From Bacteroidota bacterium (GTDB taxonomy: Bacteria > Bacteroidota > Bacteroidia > JABEUT01): DNA of 43,507 nucleotides. Below the pieces are notes generated by a model. That model was not told the origin of the DNA and did not search any database. It saw nothing but the letters and a program-made list of their open reading frames with translations. Made by a program: the position numbers and the translations under genes. Every line of letters starts with the position of its first letter. The first letter of the stretch is position 1. Positions 1 through 8,642 of this stretch are shown here, one piece after another. The DNA is taken from the NCBI GenBank assembly GCA_013289395.1, contig JABCZY010000005.1, positions 1-43,507 of the forward strand. Reading direction: 5' to 3'.

Positions 1-806
1 TTGCCGATTTTAATGCAGCAGAAAGCATGATACGTGAAATGGTGCGTATGTTGTATTCAGGTAAAAAGTGGTTTACACCTGCATTGCGTATGGTTATATG
101 TATCCCTTCAGGTATTACACCGGTAGAGCAACGTGCGGTAAGAGATTCTGCTGAACACGCTGGTGGAAAAGAAGTTTACTTGTTACATGAGCCAATGGCT
201 GCTGCAATAGGTATCGGCATTGATGTTGAAGAACCAATGGGTAACCTGATCGTCGATATTGGTGGTGGTACAACCGATATTGCCGTAATTGCTTTAGGTG
301 GTATTGTTTGCGATAACTCAATTCGTGTAGCGGGCGATGAGTTTACAAGTGATATTGAAGAATATATGCGTCGTCAACATAATATGCTAATTGGCGAACG
401 TACTGCAGAACGTGTTAAGATAGAAGTAGGCGCTGCAATGACAGAAATTGAAAACCCTCCACCGGATTATCCAGTTCATGGAAGAGATTTGATGACAGGT
501 ATACCGAAAGAGATACAGGTTTCATATTCTGAAATTGCCCACGCAGTAGATAAGTCAATTTCAAAAATCGAAGAAGCTATTTTGCAAGCATTAGAAAAAA
601 CTCCACCTGAACTCTCAGCTGATATTTACAGAACGGGTATTTATTTAGCAGGCGGTGGTTCTATGTTGCGTGGCCTCGATAAGCGTATTTCAATGCGGAC
701 AAAATTGCCCGTGCATATTGCAGAAGATCCGCTTAGAGCGGTAGCAAGAGGTGCAGGTATTGCATTAAAGAATATTCACAGGTTCCCGTTCCTGCTCAAG
801 TCATAA
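1..806 (+). CDS. mreB: Rod shape-determining protein MreB (5' truncated by window edge)
   Basis: MreB is the bacterial actin that polymerises under the membrane and guides lateral wall synthesis. The reading frame is open from base 3 to the stop at 806, so the N-terminal part, with the first phosphate loop, lies outside the window. What remains aligns with the C-terminal two thirds of MreB: EPMAAAIG, the second phosphate motif DIGGGTTD, the adenosine-side ERVKIE stretch, and a C-terminal LAGGGSMLRGLD. The ATG at 27 is internal and not the true start. It is the first visible gene of a complete mreBCD-mrdA-rodA cluster, which strongly supports the identity. Confidence 0.96.
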   Translation, partial: ADFNAAESMIREMVRMLYSGKKWFTPALRMVICIPSGITPVEQRAVRDSAEHAGGKEVYLLHEPMAAAIGIGIDVEEPMGNLIVDIGGGTTDIAVIALGGIVCDNSIRVAGDEFTSDIEEYMRRQHNMLIGERTAERVKIEVGAAMTEIENPPPDYPVHGRDLMTGIPKEIQVSYSEIAHAVDKSISKIEEAILQALEKTPPELSADIYRTGIYLAGGGSMLRGLDKRISMRTKLPVHIAEDPLRAVARGAGIALKNIHRFPFLLKS

Positions 807-840
807 TTTTAAAGGTTAATTGTAAAACCAGCGCCAGCCA

Positions 841-1680
841 ATGTATGGCATAATTGCATTTTTCAGAAGACATTATTTTGCAGTTCTTTTCGTGGCCCTG
901 GAATTCCTGTCGCTCTATTTTGTTTTTAAGGATAACTATTATCACCAGGCCGGGTTCTTTAATTCAGCTAACAGTGTAGCCGGTTCGGTATATAAAACCT
1001 ATAACGGCATTACTTCCTATTTTAATCTGGCTAGTGAGAATGAACGCCTCGCGGTGGAAAATACAATGCTGCATAATACACTTGGTTCTACTCCTGATAC
1101 ATCTAAGCATTTAAAGGTTGCACACACGAATCCGTATGGCGACCAGTTTAATTTTATTACAGCGCAGGTTATCGATAATTCTACTAACCAGATAAACAAC
1201 TACCTGACACTAAACATTGGTAAGAACCAAGGCGTAGCAGAAGGAATGGGCGTTATATCGCCGTCCGGTATAGTTGGTGTGGTGATAGGTGTTTCCGATC
1301 ATTATACAGTTGTAATGTCGCTATTGCATAAGAATTACCAGTTAAGTGCTATGCTTAAAAAAGGTGGTGCATTTGGTACTATAACATGGGATGGCGGCGA
1401 TTTTCGTTTTGCATTGTTAAAGCAAATACCTATGAGCGAAACAGTTAAGGTTGGTGACACCATTGTTTCCAGCGGGTATTCCACACTCTACCCCAAAGGT
1501 ATTACGGTTGGTACTGTTGAAACAGTTGAACCTGTTCCTACTCAGTACTTTTATAAGATCAAGGTTCGATTGGCAACCAATTTCAAGAACTTGGGATTTG
1601 TATATGTAGTAAGCGATCTGATGAAAAAAGAGAAAACCGAATTGCAAGATAATGCGTACAAAGCCAATGAGGGAAAATGA
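841..1680 (+). CDS. mreC: Rod shape-determining protein MreC
   Basis: A 279-residue protein with one membrane helix at about residues 11-28, a short coiled-coil region at about 50-80, and a beta-rich extracytoplasmic domain containing the family stretches LTLNIGKNQGV and GDTIVSSGYSTLYPKGI. MreC links MreB to MreD and the PBP2/RodA synthase on the outer face of the inner membrane. It begins 34 nt after mreB and its stop overlaps the mreD start by 4 nt (ATGA at 1677-1680), which indicates translational coupling. Length and order are typical for Bacteroidota. Confidence 0.95.
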   Translation: MYGIIAFFRRHYFAVLFVALEFLSLYFVFKDNYYHQAGFFNSANSVAGSVYKTYNGITSYFNLASENERLAVENTMLHNTLGSTPDTSKHLKVAHTNPYGDQFNFITAQVIDNSTNQINNYLTLNIGKNQGVAEGMGVISPSGIVGVVIGVSDHYTVVMSLLHKNYQLSAMLKKGGAFGTITWDGGDFRFALLKQIPMSETVKVGDTIVSSGYSTLYPKGITVGTVETVEPVPTQYFYKIKVRLATNFKNLGFVYVVSDLMKKEKTELQDNAYKANEGK

Positions 1681-2189
1681 TAACAGACGTAGCTAAAAAT
1701 ATTGCTCGCTTTTTAATATTCCTGCTTATACAGGTGTCAATTTTAAAACATCTTGATCTGGGCAGGTTTATTAATCCGTTCCTGTATGTGATATTTATAC
1801 TTATGCTACCTATTAAGTCTAATCAGGCATTGGTTATGATACTTGCTTTCTTTACCGGCTTAACAATAGATATGTTTTATAACACTATGGGTTACAATGC
1901 TGCGGCCTGCGTATTTATGGCGTATTGTCGGCCACGTATTCTCAGAACATATGCACCAAAAGGTGAGTATGACACTTCTGCTAAACCTACTATTCAATCA
2001 TTGGGTTTGCCATGGGTGTTAAGCTATGTAGGCACCATGGTGTTTCTTCATCATCTGGTATTATTTTTTCTTGAAGCATTCACGCTATCCTCTTTCTTCT
2101 CCACATTAGGCATTGTAATTGTTAGCAGTATTAGTACTGTAGGGCTTATTGTGCTTAGCCAGTTTATTATGCAAAGAGGTAGAACATGA
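1677..2189 (+). CDS. mreD: Rod shape-determining protein MreD
   Basis: A 170-residue, strongly hydrophobic protein with about five membrane segments, as expected of MreD, the integral membrane partner of MreC in the elongasome. The sequence is poorly conserved in this family, so the call rests on size, topology (for example FINPFLYVIFILMLPI and FFTGLTIDMFYNT near the N-terminal half) and position between mreC and mrdA. It overlaps both neighbours by ATGA junctions. Confidence 0.9.
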   Translation: MITDVAKNIARFLIFLLIQVSILKHLDLGRFINPFLYVIFILMLPIKSNQALVMILAFFTGLTIDMFYNTMGYNAAACVFMAYCRPRILRTYAPKGEYDTSAKPTIQSLGLPWVLSYVGTMVFLHHLVLFFLEAFTLSSFFSTLGIVIVSSISTVGLIVLSQFIMQRGRT

Positions 2190-4093
2190 ACAATGCCTTA
2201 GCCATAAGGAAATATGTGATTGCCGGTATCTTTGCCGTGGCCTGCTTCACATTTGTATTCAGACTTTTTTACATGCAGGTTATTGACGACCAGTTTAAGC
2301 TAGATGCCAGTAACGAAACCTACAGGCACATGACACAGTACCCACCAAGAGGTTGTGTAAAGGACAGGAATGGTAAATTGCTTGTTACCAACGAAGCAGC
2401 GTATGACCTGATGGTTGTGCCTGGCCAGGTGAAAGATTTTGATACCAATTCATTTTGTTCAGACCTTGGAATTACCAAAGCAGATTTTATTTCGGGTATT
2501 AAAAAGGCAATTATTCTGAACACTGCATCTCATGCTTCGGTATTTATGAAAGAGGTGACTCCTGAGATATATGCAGCCTTTGAAGAGAAGATGTATAAGT
2601 ACCATGGTTTTTATTCTGAAGTGCGTACGGTGCGCAAGTACCCATTGAATATTGCGCCACATATACTTGGCTACCTGGGTGAGGTAAGTAAAGAACTGTG
2701 TAAGAACAACCCTAAATACAGGGAGGGCGATTATGTTGGTATGAGTGGTATTGAGGAATCATACGAAAGCGATCTGGCTGGGAAAAAAGGCGTGAGGATT
2801 ACGGTGGTGGATGCAAGTAATAAAGAAGTGGGTGATTACAAAAATGGTAAATATGATACTATGCCTGAACCCGGCAGCAACCTTACCTGCACGCTCGATG
2901 CAAACCTACAAGCCTATGGCGAAAAACTGATGCATAATAAAGCCGGGAGTATTGTAGCAATAGATCCTTCTTCAGGAGAGGTGCTTGCGCTTGTGTCATG
3001 CCCTGAATACGATCCAAACCTGTTAGTCGGTAGTATTCGTGCGCGCAACTATTCAAGCCTTGTTTTGGATACACTTGATATTCCTTTATTCAATAGGGCT
3101 TTAATGGCGCAGTATCCGCCCGGTTCTACATTCAAACCAATTGAAGCATTGATAGGGCAACAGGAAGGTGTGTTGAACGAACATACTGTTTATTACTGTG
3201 CTGGCTCCTACCCTGGTGGTAAACCTAAGTGCGATGCGCACCATGGTTCACTTGACCTTGAACCTGCAATTGCCAAATCGTGCAACACGTATTTCTCTTA
3301 TGTATTCATGAGCATTATGGGTAACCGCAAATACCCAACTATGGAGGAGGCGCTTGATTCATGGAGAAAATATGTAAACAGTTTCGGACTTGGTACGCGG
3401 CTTGATATTGACCTGCCAAGTGCCTTGCGTGGTAATGTGCCAACTGTTGAGCATTACAATCGTGTATTTGGAAAAGGTCATTGGAGGCCGTTTACAATTA
3501 TATCGCTTGGTATCGGGCAAGGCGAAATGGAAGTAACGCCTTTGCAGCTTGCCAATGAAGCATCTATTATTGCTAACCGTGGATATTACTTTATGCCACA
3601 TGTTATTAAATCTATTGGCGATAAGAACGAGATACAGAAAAAATATACAACCAAGCACTACACGCTGGTTGACCCGAAATATTTTGATGTTGTTGTACAG
3701 GGTATGTCCGATGTTGTATCTGATGGTACTGCAGCGGCCAGTAAAATACCTGGTGTAACTATGTGTGGAAAGACAGGTACCGCACAAAACCCTAATGGCC
3801 GCGATAACTCTTTATTTATAGCGTTTGCACCTATGGATCATCCTAAAATTGCACTTTGTGTTGTTATTGAACGTGGTGGCTGGGGTGCCGAATGGGCAGC
3901 GCCTATTGCCAGTTTAATGATAGAGAAATATCTGAACGATACAATCAAGCGAAAAGACATTGAAACAAGAATGCTGGATGGTAATACACTTCATTATTTA
4001 GAGGAAGAGAAGTTGCACCCTTCGCACACTTCTTCTGTTAAGCATCCTGCCCAAAAGCCTAAAAAGCAAACTGTAACAGCAATGAAACAATGA
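2186..4093 (+). CDS. mrdA: Penicillin-binding protein 2 (elongation transpeptidase)
   Basis: A class B PBP of 635 residues that cross-links side-wall peptidoglycan together with RodA. There is one N-terminal membrane anchor (about 12-32), a dimerisation/pedestal region beginning at YPPRGCVKDRNGKLL, then the transpeptidase domain. All three penicillin-binding motifs are present: S314-T-F-K (active serine), S365-C-N, and K529-T-G. A lysine-rich tail follows about residue 590. The start overlaps the mreD stop by 4 nt and the stop overlaps the rodA start by 4 nt, so the cluster is translated as one unit. Confidence 0.97.
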   Translation: MNNALAIRKYVIAGIFAVACFTFVFRLFYMQVIDDQFKLDASNETYRHMTQYPPRGCVKDRNGKLLVTNEAAYDLMVVPGQVKDFDTNSFCSDLGITKADFISGIKKAIILNTASHASVFMKEVTPEIYAAFEEKMYKYHGFYSEVRTVRKYPLNIAPHILGYLGEVSKELCKNNPKYREGDYVGMSGIEESYESDLAGKKGVRITVVDASNKEVGDYKNGKYDTMPEPGSNLTCTLDANLQAYGEKLMHNKAGSIVAIDPSSGEVLALVSCPEYDPNLLVGSIRARNYSSLVLDTLDIPLFNRALMAQYPPGSTFKPIEALIGQQEGVLNEHTVYYCAGSYPGGKPKCDAHHGSLDLEPAIAKSCNTYFSYVFMSIMGNRKYPTMEEALDSWRKYVNSFGLGTRLDIDLPSALRGNVPTVEHYNRVFGKGHWRPFTIISLGIGQGEMEVTPLQLANEASIIANRGYYFMPHVIKSIGDKNEIQKKYTTKHYTLVDPKYFDVVVQGMSDVVSDGTAAASKIPGVTMCGKTGTAQNPNGRDNSLFIAFAPMDHPKIALCVVIERGGWGAEWAAPIASLMIEKYLNDTIKRKDIETRMLDGNTLHYLEEEKLHPSHTSSVKHPAQKPKKQTVTAMKQ

Positions 4094-5355
4094 ACGACAG
4101 GCGTAGTAGCATAGTCCCTTACATCGACTGGTTCAGTATCGGTATATATGCCTTTCTTGTCCTTATTGGTTTTTTGAACATCTACTCTGCCGTATATAAT
4201 CCTGCCCATCCCTGGATGCTTGATTTCTCACAGCGTTATGGCAAGCAGTTTGTTTGGGTTATGACAGCCTTTCTTCTTGCCTTTCTCATTATGCTTACGG
4301 AGGCAAGTTTCTTTTCTGTGTTTGCGTATGCATTGTATGGAATATTTGTGTTTGCCATGTTGGCCGTGCGGTTCATTGGTAGAGATATTGCCGGTAGCCA
4401 TTCCTGGTTCCGCATAGGTGCAATAGGTATACAACCTGCCGAGCTTGGAATATTTGCTATTAACCTTGGCCTTGCCAAATACCTGAGTAACGAGAATGTA
4501 AAAATGGCTAAAACCAGTGTGCGATTAAGGGCCGTAGCCATGATAGTTACTCCCATTTTATTTGTGATTCTTGAAAATGAAACAGGTGTAGCTATAACAT
4601 ATACTGCATTCATATTTGTAATGTATCGCGAAGGATTGTCTGGTAACATATTGCTGGTAGGCTTTATTGCTATTGTGTTATTCATACTCGCTTTAGTGGG
4701 TAGTAAATTGGTTATTACCGGTGTACTTATAGGTATTGCACTTATTGCATTTGCATTATTTACGCGGCGAAAGCGAAAAGACCTTATACGTGTTGGTTTA
4801 ATATTGGGTGGTGGACTTGCCATGGTATGGGGTACCGATTTTGCCTACAAGCATCTCGAGCCACATCAGCGTAAGCGTATTGATGTATTCCTTGGCAGTA
4901 ATGTGAACAAGAGTAAAGAGGGTTATAACTTAAACCAGGCCGAGATTGCAATAGGCTCAGGTAGCTTTTTGGGTAAAGGTTATCAGCAAGGTACGCAGGC
5001 ACGTTTAAACTATGTACCTGCACACGCCACCGATTTTATTTTCTGTACTTTGTGTGAGGAGTGGGGTTTTGTCGGTGCTTCATTTATTGTGCTTTCATTT
5101 TTGACATTACTTATCCGTATTGTTTTCCTGGCTGAGCGGCAGCGTTCGCCTTTCAGCCGTATATATGGTTATGGTGTGGCTTCTATTTTCTTCATTCACG
5201 TGGCCGTTAACGTGGGTATGACCCTTGGCCTTGTTCCCGTTATTGGTATTCCTTTGCCTTTTATGAGTTATGGTGGTTCTTCGTTGTGGTCTTTTACCTT
5301 GCTGCTTTTTATCTTTCTCCGCCTCGATGCTAACCGCATGCAGATATTGAAGTAG
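4090..5355 (+). CDS. rodA: Peptidoglycan glycosyltransferase RodA (SEDS family)
   Basis: A 421-residue polytopic protein with about ten hydrophobic segments. SEDS-family hallmarks are visible: the RIGAIGIQPAELG stretch in the first half, the extracellular-loop signature YVPAHATDFIFC, and the C-terminal PFMSYGGSSLWSF. RodA polymerises lipid II and works as a complex with the PBP2 encoded just upstream (4-nt overlap). It is the last gene of the cluster; a GC-rich hairpin follows its stop. Confidence 0.96.
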   Translation: MNDRRSSIVPYIDWFSIGIYAFLVLIGFLNIYSAVYNPAHPWMLDFSQRYGKQFVWVMTAFLLAFLIMLTEASFFSVFAYALYGIFVFAMLAVRFIGRDIAGSHSWFRIGAIGIQPAELGIFAINLGLAKYLSNENVKMAKTSVRLRAVAMIVTPILFVILENETGVAITYTAFIFVMYREGLSGNILLVGFIAIVLFILALVGSKLVITGVLIGIALIAFALFTRRKRKDLIRVGLILGGGLAMVWGTDFAYKHLEPHQRKRIDVFLGSNVNKSKEGYNLNQAEIAIGSGSFLGKGYQQGTQARLNYVPAHATDFIFCTLCEEWGFVGASFIVLSFLTLLIRIVFLAERQRSPFSRIYGYGVASIFFIHVAVNVGMTLGLVPVIGIPLPFMSYGGSSLWSFTLLLFIFLRLDANRMQILK

Positions 5356-5370
5356 GGGCGGCCCACCCAA

Positions 5371-5387
5371 CCCTCCCAAAGGGAGGG
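5371..5387. repeat. Short dispersed palindrome CCCTCCC-AAA-GGGAGGG
   Basis: A perfect 7-bp stem with a 3-nt loop lies 15 nt after the rodA stop. It has no T tract. The same stem with a GTAA loop, again followed by CCTT, occurs at 11833-11850, so this looks like a member of a dispersed palindromic repeat family rather than a dedicated terminator. It may still slow transcription out of rodA. Confidence 0.6.
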
Positions 5388-5429
5388 CCTTGTTGTCATA
5401 TTGAGAACTTATCCGTTACTCCTTATTTC

Positions 5430-5437
5430 TAACTTTG
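5430..5437 (+). promoter_or_regulatory. -7 box TAACTTTG for the haem-c lipoprotein gene
   Basis: TAACTTTG fits the Bacteroidota -7 consensus TAnnTTTG and ends 17 nt before the ATG at 5455. I see no good -33 TTTG at the usual 19-21 nt spacing. Confidence 0.5.
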
Positions 5438-5454
5438 CCTAAGTTTAATTTCAA

Positions 5455-5754
5455 ATGAAAAAGGTATTTGTGCTTTCTGTCTTTATGTCTGTGCTTATTG
5501 CTTGTGGCGGAATATACAGTGCAAGTATTCCTGATAACCCTGTTTACAAACGCAGTAGCCCAGAGGCGCGCACATGGTATAAAGTTTGCAGCAGATGTCA
5601 CACTATATCACAAGCCATTCCTAAAAGCTGTCGTGCTTCATACTGGCCCATGGTAGTGAACAAAATGCAAAACATAAAAGGTGGCAACCAGTTTACTGAT
5701 GCACAAAAAGCACTTATACTTAAGTACCTTGTTGCCGGAGCTACTAAAGGCTAA
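5455..5754 (+). CDS. Small c-type cytochrome-like lipoprotein
   Basis: A 99-residue exported protein. The N-terminus is a lysine start, a hydrophobic core and a lipobox-like LIAC with Cys17, so it may be a lipoprotein. A single haem-c attachment motif C45-S-R-C48-H49 is present, and Met66 or Met71 could be the distal ligand. This fits a monohaem electron carrier facing the periplasm or an outer-membrane leaflet, but it is short for a classical class I cytochrome c. It has its own -7 box and no operon partner. The partner redox enzyme cannot be told from here. Confidence 0.65.
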   Translation: MKKVFVLSVFMSVLIACGGIYSASIPDNPVYKRSSPEARTWYKVCSRCHTISQAIPKSCRASYWPMVVNKMQNIKGGNQFTDAQKALILKYLVAGATKG

Positions 5755-5761
5755 GTCTTCT

Positions 5762-7249
5762 TTATTTTGTTAATTCGAATGGCGTACTGTCTCTATGGTC
5801 GCCTACAGTTACAGATATATTGTAAATGCCTGCAGCATATTTCGATATATCAAAATGATAATTTAATTCCTGTTCCGCTTTATTTATTTTTTCGGTAGAT
5901 ATTATTTTACCTGTTATATCAACTATCTGAACAGTTGCATCACCCGTTACACTTGATGAATAGTGCAGTGTGAAGCTACCCTTGCCAGGGTTCGGATAAA
6001 CAGTGATCAGGTTACTCGAAACAGAGTTTGTTTCAATTCCAGTTGGTGTATTGCATTCCGATGTACCTGTTTTATCAAGGGTAACAGAATCAATAATGCT
6101 GTTTGCATCATTGTATGAAGTGATGTGCATTTTACAACCATTCACGGTTATATAGTTATATCCGTTGGTAGAAATGAAATTTTTAAGTGCCCATGCATCG
6201 TTGCTGGAACCACTTGTGTAAAGGCTTGCGCCTGCACCACCAAAGGTTACCTCCATTCTGCCTTCTCCCGTTCCGCTACCATATTTTGCAACAGGTGCAC
6301 TTGTACTTACACTTAAATTGATCGGGTATGTGCGCTGGTAGTTATGGTCGTGGCCATTCAAAACAAGGTCAACACCATATTTATCAAACGCGGCCCAAAT
6401 GGTTGAACGAAATGAATCCATGTCGCCATTATGCTGCCCGTCGGTAAAAAAGGCGTAATGCAGCGATACTACTTTCCATGTAATGTTCTTGTTTGTTTGC
6501 GCTGCAGCCAGCGTAGAATCTAACCAGGCTAATTGTGTTGCATCAGATCCATTACTGTAAAATGTATTGGCATTAATAGTAATAAAAATGGTGTTGGCGT
6601 ATGTAACAGCATAATAAAGATTCTGGCTGTGTGTAGTTGGCAGGTCCCAGAGATTTGAAAATAAAGCCTCGTTAGAATAATCGTGGTTACCCTCAGCTTG
6701 CAGGTTTAAATTGTTTTGCAGGTAATTGGCTGCCGATGTAAAAAATGTATTGTATTCTGAAGCACTGGTTCCTGCTACAGTCAAGTCTCCATTAAACAAG
6801 CAAAATGAAGGATTCTGTGCACTTCCCAGGTTCGACACCTTGGTTAGTTCAGATGGTACATCTCTGCAATCGCCCATAGCGCAAAAAGAAAAACTGTTCG
6901 CATTTGCAGGCGGTGCAGTTTTAAATGTCATTTGGCTGCCCCATGTTTTTGCTTTTGAATCGTATAGCGAGTAGTATATGGTAGAACTGCCTGTTACAGT
7001 AGGGAATGTATATTTAAAGAAAAGTGTACCTGATGTATAACCGGTTCTTGATGTGCTAACAAACTTTCCTTTTTCATAGGAAGTAGTATAACCCCATTTA
7101 ATAGAGTCTTTGGTGCCTGTGTTGCTCCATGTAACAGTAAGTCCATTCAATGGGTCTTTGGTAGTGCCCCAACGAATTTGACTAATGGTTGCACTTGCTT
7201 GAAATGCTATAATAATGCCTACTAATGCTAACAGTAAATTCTTTTTCAT
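5762..7249 (-). CDS. Secreted purple acid phosphatase-like metallophosphoesterase with T9SS type A tail
   Basis: A 495-residue protein with a signal peptide (1-20), an N-terminal Fn3-like purple-acid-phosphatase domain (about 22-112), a calcineurin-like metallophosphoesterase domain, and a C-terminal type A sorting domain starting near VYPNPGKGSF. The metal ligands are all visible: D127 (MGDC), D155 (NGD), GNHD 187-190, H264, and GHDH 299-302. The family hydrolyses phosphate monoesters with a dinuclear metal centre. The sorting domain predicts export by the type IX system to the surface or medium. A role in phosphate scavenging is inference. It converges with the cytochrome gene. Confidence 0.88.
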   Translation of the reverse strand: MKKNLLLALVGIIIAFQASATISQIRWGTTKDPLNGLTVTWSNTGTKDSIKWGYTTSYEKGKFVSTSRTGYTSGTLFFKYTFPTVTGSSTIYYSLYDSKAKTWGSQMTFKTAPPANANSFSFCAMGDCRDVPSELTKVSNLGSAQNPSFCLFNGDLTVAGTSASEYNTFFTSAANYLQNNLNLQAEGNHDYSNEALFSNLWDLPTTHSQNLYYAVTYANTIFITINANTFYSNGSDATQLAWLDSTLAAAQTNKNITWKVVSLHYAFFTDGQHNGDMDSFRSTIWAAFDKYGVDLVLNGHDHNYQRTYPINLSVSTSAPVAKYGSGTGEGRMEVTFGGAGASLYTSGSSNDAWALKNFISTNGYNYITVNGCKMHITSYNDANSIIDSVTLDKTGTSECNTPTGIETNSVSSNLITVYPNPGKGSFTLHYSSSVTGDATVQIVDITGKIISTEKINKAEQELNYHFDISKYAAGIYNISVTVGDHRDSTPFELTK

Positions 7250-7379
7250 GATTTTTTTAATTGTTGATTTTTATCCAGGGTTTATATCAACTCGAACATC
7301 TTCTAAATGTTACTAAATTGTTAAGCGAATGTATGCAACATCTCCTGAAAAACCAAATTATAGGGGCTTTTTGTGTTTA

Positions 7380-7415
7380 CCCTCTCCTTGCAGGAGAGGG
7401 CCGGGGTGAGGTCGC
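7380..7415 (+). repeat. Dispersed hairpin repeat, copy 1
   Basis: A perfect 9-bp stem CCCTCTCCT/AGGAGAGGG with a TGC loop, followed by the conserved flank CCGGGGTGAGGTCGC. A second copy in opposite orientation sits at 11789-11824 and differs at only two positions over 36 nt. From memory, elements of this type are scattered through many unrelated bacterial genomes and give spurious translations like SLSLQERAGVR. Confidence 0.8.
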
Positions 7416-7422
7416 TTAGGGT

Positions 7423-7514
7423 GGTGGTGTACACTTTTTGCAATTTGTACACCATCAAGCCTTTGATTTTCAATTATATGAATTCAAAAAATGTATGTGT
7501 TTTTGTACACCACC
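7423..7514. repeat. Inverted repeat GGTGGTGTACA ... TGTACACCACC
   Basis: An exact 11-bp inverted pair (7423-7433 and 7504-7514) encloses about 70 AT-rich bases, with a further TTGTACACCA inside near 7445. It could fold as a long hairpin or be the ends of a small miniature element. No target duplication or coding content is apparent. Confidence 0.45.
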
Positions 7515-7528
7515 CCCATTTTCTTTTT

Positions 7529-7553
7529 GTCATGCTGAGCTTGTCGAAGCATC
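7529..7553 (+). repeat. Dispersed repeat of the GTCATGCTGAGCTTGTCGAA type
   Basis: The segment contains the short imperfect hairpin GCTT-GTCG-AAGC. From memory this sequence is a very widespread intergenic repeat that yields the spurious peptide MLSLSKHP; that peptide appears in the bogus frame here. Only one copy is seen in this window. Confidence 0.6.
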
Positions 7554-7726
7554 CGTTCGTAATTTTTAGTGAACCTATTCCTAAAAAAGGCTTGCGCTAA
7601 CAATGCAAAATTAAATCCGTGGTATTTTAAGTAAAAGAGAAAACTGCAAGAATTATTAACTACCTCTTACATTTCATTGATAATAACAATGAAATACAAT
7701 GGAAATTTTATACTGATGAGTATTAA

Positions 7727-8629
7727 CTAATTAAACGACTGCCTGAATTCCAAAGGCGAAAGACTCGTTTTACTCTTAAATAATTTTGAAAACGATTGAG
7801 AATGCTCAAAGCCCAATTCATAAGCAATTTCACTTACCGAGAGGCTTGTTGTAGAGAGTTTCTCTTTTGCCTTTTCAATCAGTTTATCATGTATATGTTG
7901 TTGAGTGCTTTGCCCTGTTAGTAACTTCAGCATACTGCTTAAATAGCTGGGTGATACATTTAACGTATCAGCTATATATTGAACCGCAGGCAACCCCTTA
8001 GTTACTATATCTTTAGTGAAATAATCTGAGAGTAGTTTTTCCAAACGATCAAGTATCTGATGATTGTTTATTTTTCTTGTAATGAACTGGCGCTGATAAA
8101 ATCGTTCTGAATAATTAAGTAAAGTTTCGATTTGTGAAATAATAATACTCTGACTGAATTTATCAATACTTGAGTGATATTCTTGCTGAATATTCCGAAT
8201 AATATTATTAATAGTTGCTTCTTCTTTTTCCGAAAGAAATAAAGCTTCGTTTACTGAATAGTCAAAAAACTCATATTGCTTTATAGTTTTTGCTAATGGT
8301 GTATTCCAAAGGAAATCCGGATGAATCAACAAAATCCATCCTGAACGTTTGGTAGTTACATTTTGTTCAGGCTCAACCCTCAGTACCTGATTAGGTGCCA
8401 TGAAATACATTACTCCTTCATCAAAATCATATTCCTGTTGCCCATAAAACATTTTCCCCACGCCCCTCTTTATGGATATAGAATAGTAATCAAATACTGC
8501 ACTGCCATGAGCAGGTGTTATAGTAGAATAATCTACTACACTAATTAAAGGGTGTTCCGGCGGTGGAAGACCACGAAGTCTATGAAAATCAGTAATTGTT
8601 TTTATCCTAAAAGGTTTTGTATTTACCAT
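7727..8629 (-). CDS. AraC/XylS-family transcriptional regulator
   Basis: A 300-residue protein with an N-terminal cupin-like ligand domain (about 30-130, including a HGSAVFDYYSISIKRG stretch) and a C-terminal double-HTH AraC domain: first helix-turn-helix around VQYIADTLNVSPSYLSSML, second around VSEIAYELGFEHSQSFSKLF, ending in the usual SPLEFR. It starts 13 nt after the SDR stop and is the last gene of a leftward trio with the SDR and NmrA-like genes, so it may control that group. The ligand is unknown. Confidence 0.9.
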   Translation of the reverse strand: MVNTKPFRIKTITDFHRLRGLPPPEHPLISVVDYSTITPAHGSAVFDYYSISIKRGVGKMFYGQQEYDFDEGVMYFMAPNQVLRVEPEQNVTTKRSGWILLIHPDFLWNTPLAKTIKQYEFFDYSVNEALFLSEKEEATINNIIRNIQQEYHSSIDKFSQSIIISQIETLLNYSERFYQRQFITRKINNHQILDRLEKLLSDYFTKDIVTKGLPAVQYIADTLNVSPSYLSSMLKLLTGQSTQQHIHDKLIEKAKEKLSTTSLSVSEIAYELGFEHSQSFSKLFKSKTSLSPLEFRQSFN

Positions 8630-8642
8630 ATCAAATTATGTT

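Larger units (their letters stand above)
7250..7726. other. Gene-free 477-bp stretch with dispersed repeats
   Basis: This stretch separates the start of the phosphatase gene from the stop of the AraC gene; both lie on the minus strand. The first ~120 nt must hold the phosphatase promoter, but I find no clear TAnnTTTG on the minus strand. The rest holds a 36-nt hairpin repeat (7380-7415), a long-range inverted repeat (7423-7514) and a GTCATGCTGAGC-type repeat (7529-7553). The open frame at 7373-7600 is built from these repeats and is not a gene. Confidence 0.6.

Noticed and set aside
3359-3787. 142-codon frame antisense to mrdA
   Set aside because: It lies wholly inside the transpeptidase domain of a clear PBP2 and shows no recognisable features; a frame shadow.
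4236-4823. 195-codon frame antisense to rodA
   Set aside because: It is a shadow of a conserved SEDS protein; composition reflects the complement of hydrophobic codons.
7373-7600. 75-codon open frame on the plus strand
   Set aside because: It is made up of the hairpin repeat and the GTCATGCTGAGC-type repeat (peptides LSLQERAGVR and MLSLSKHP), with no promoter or domain.
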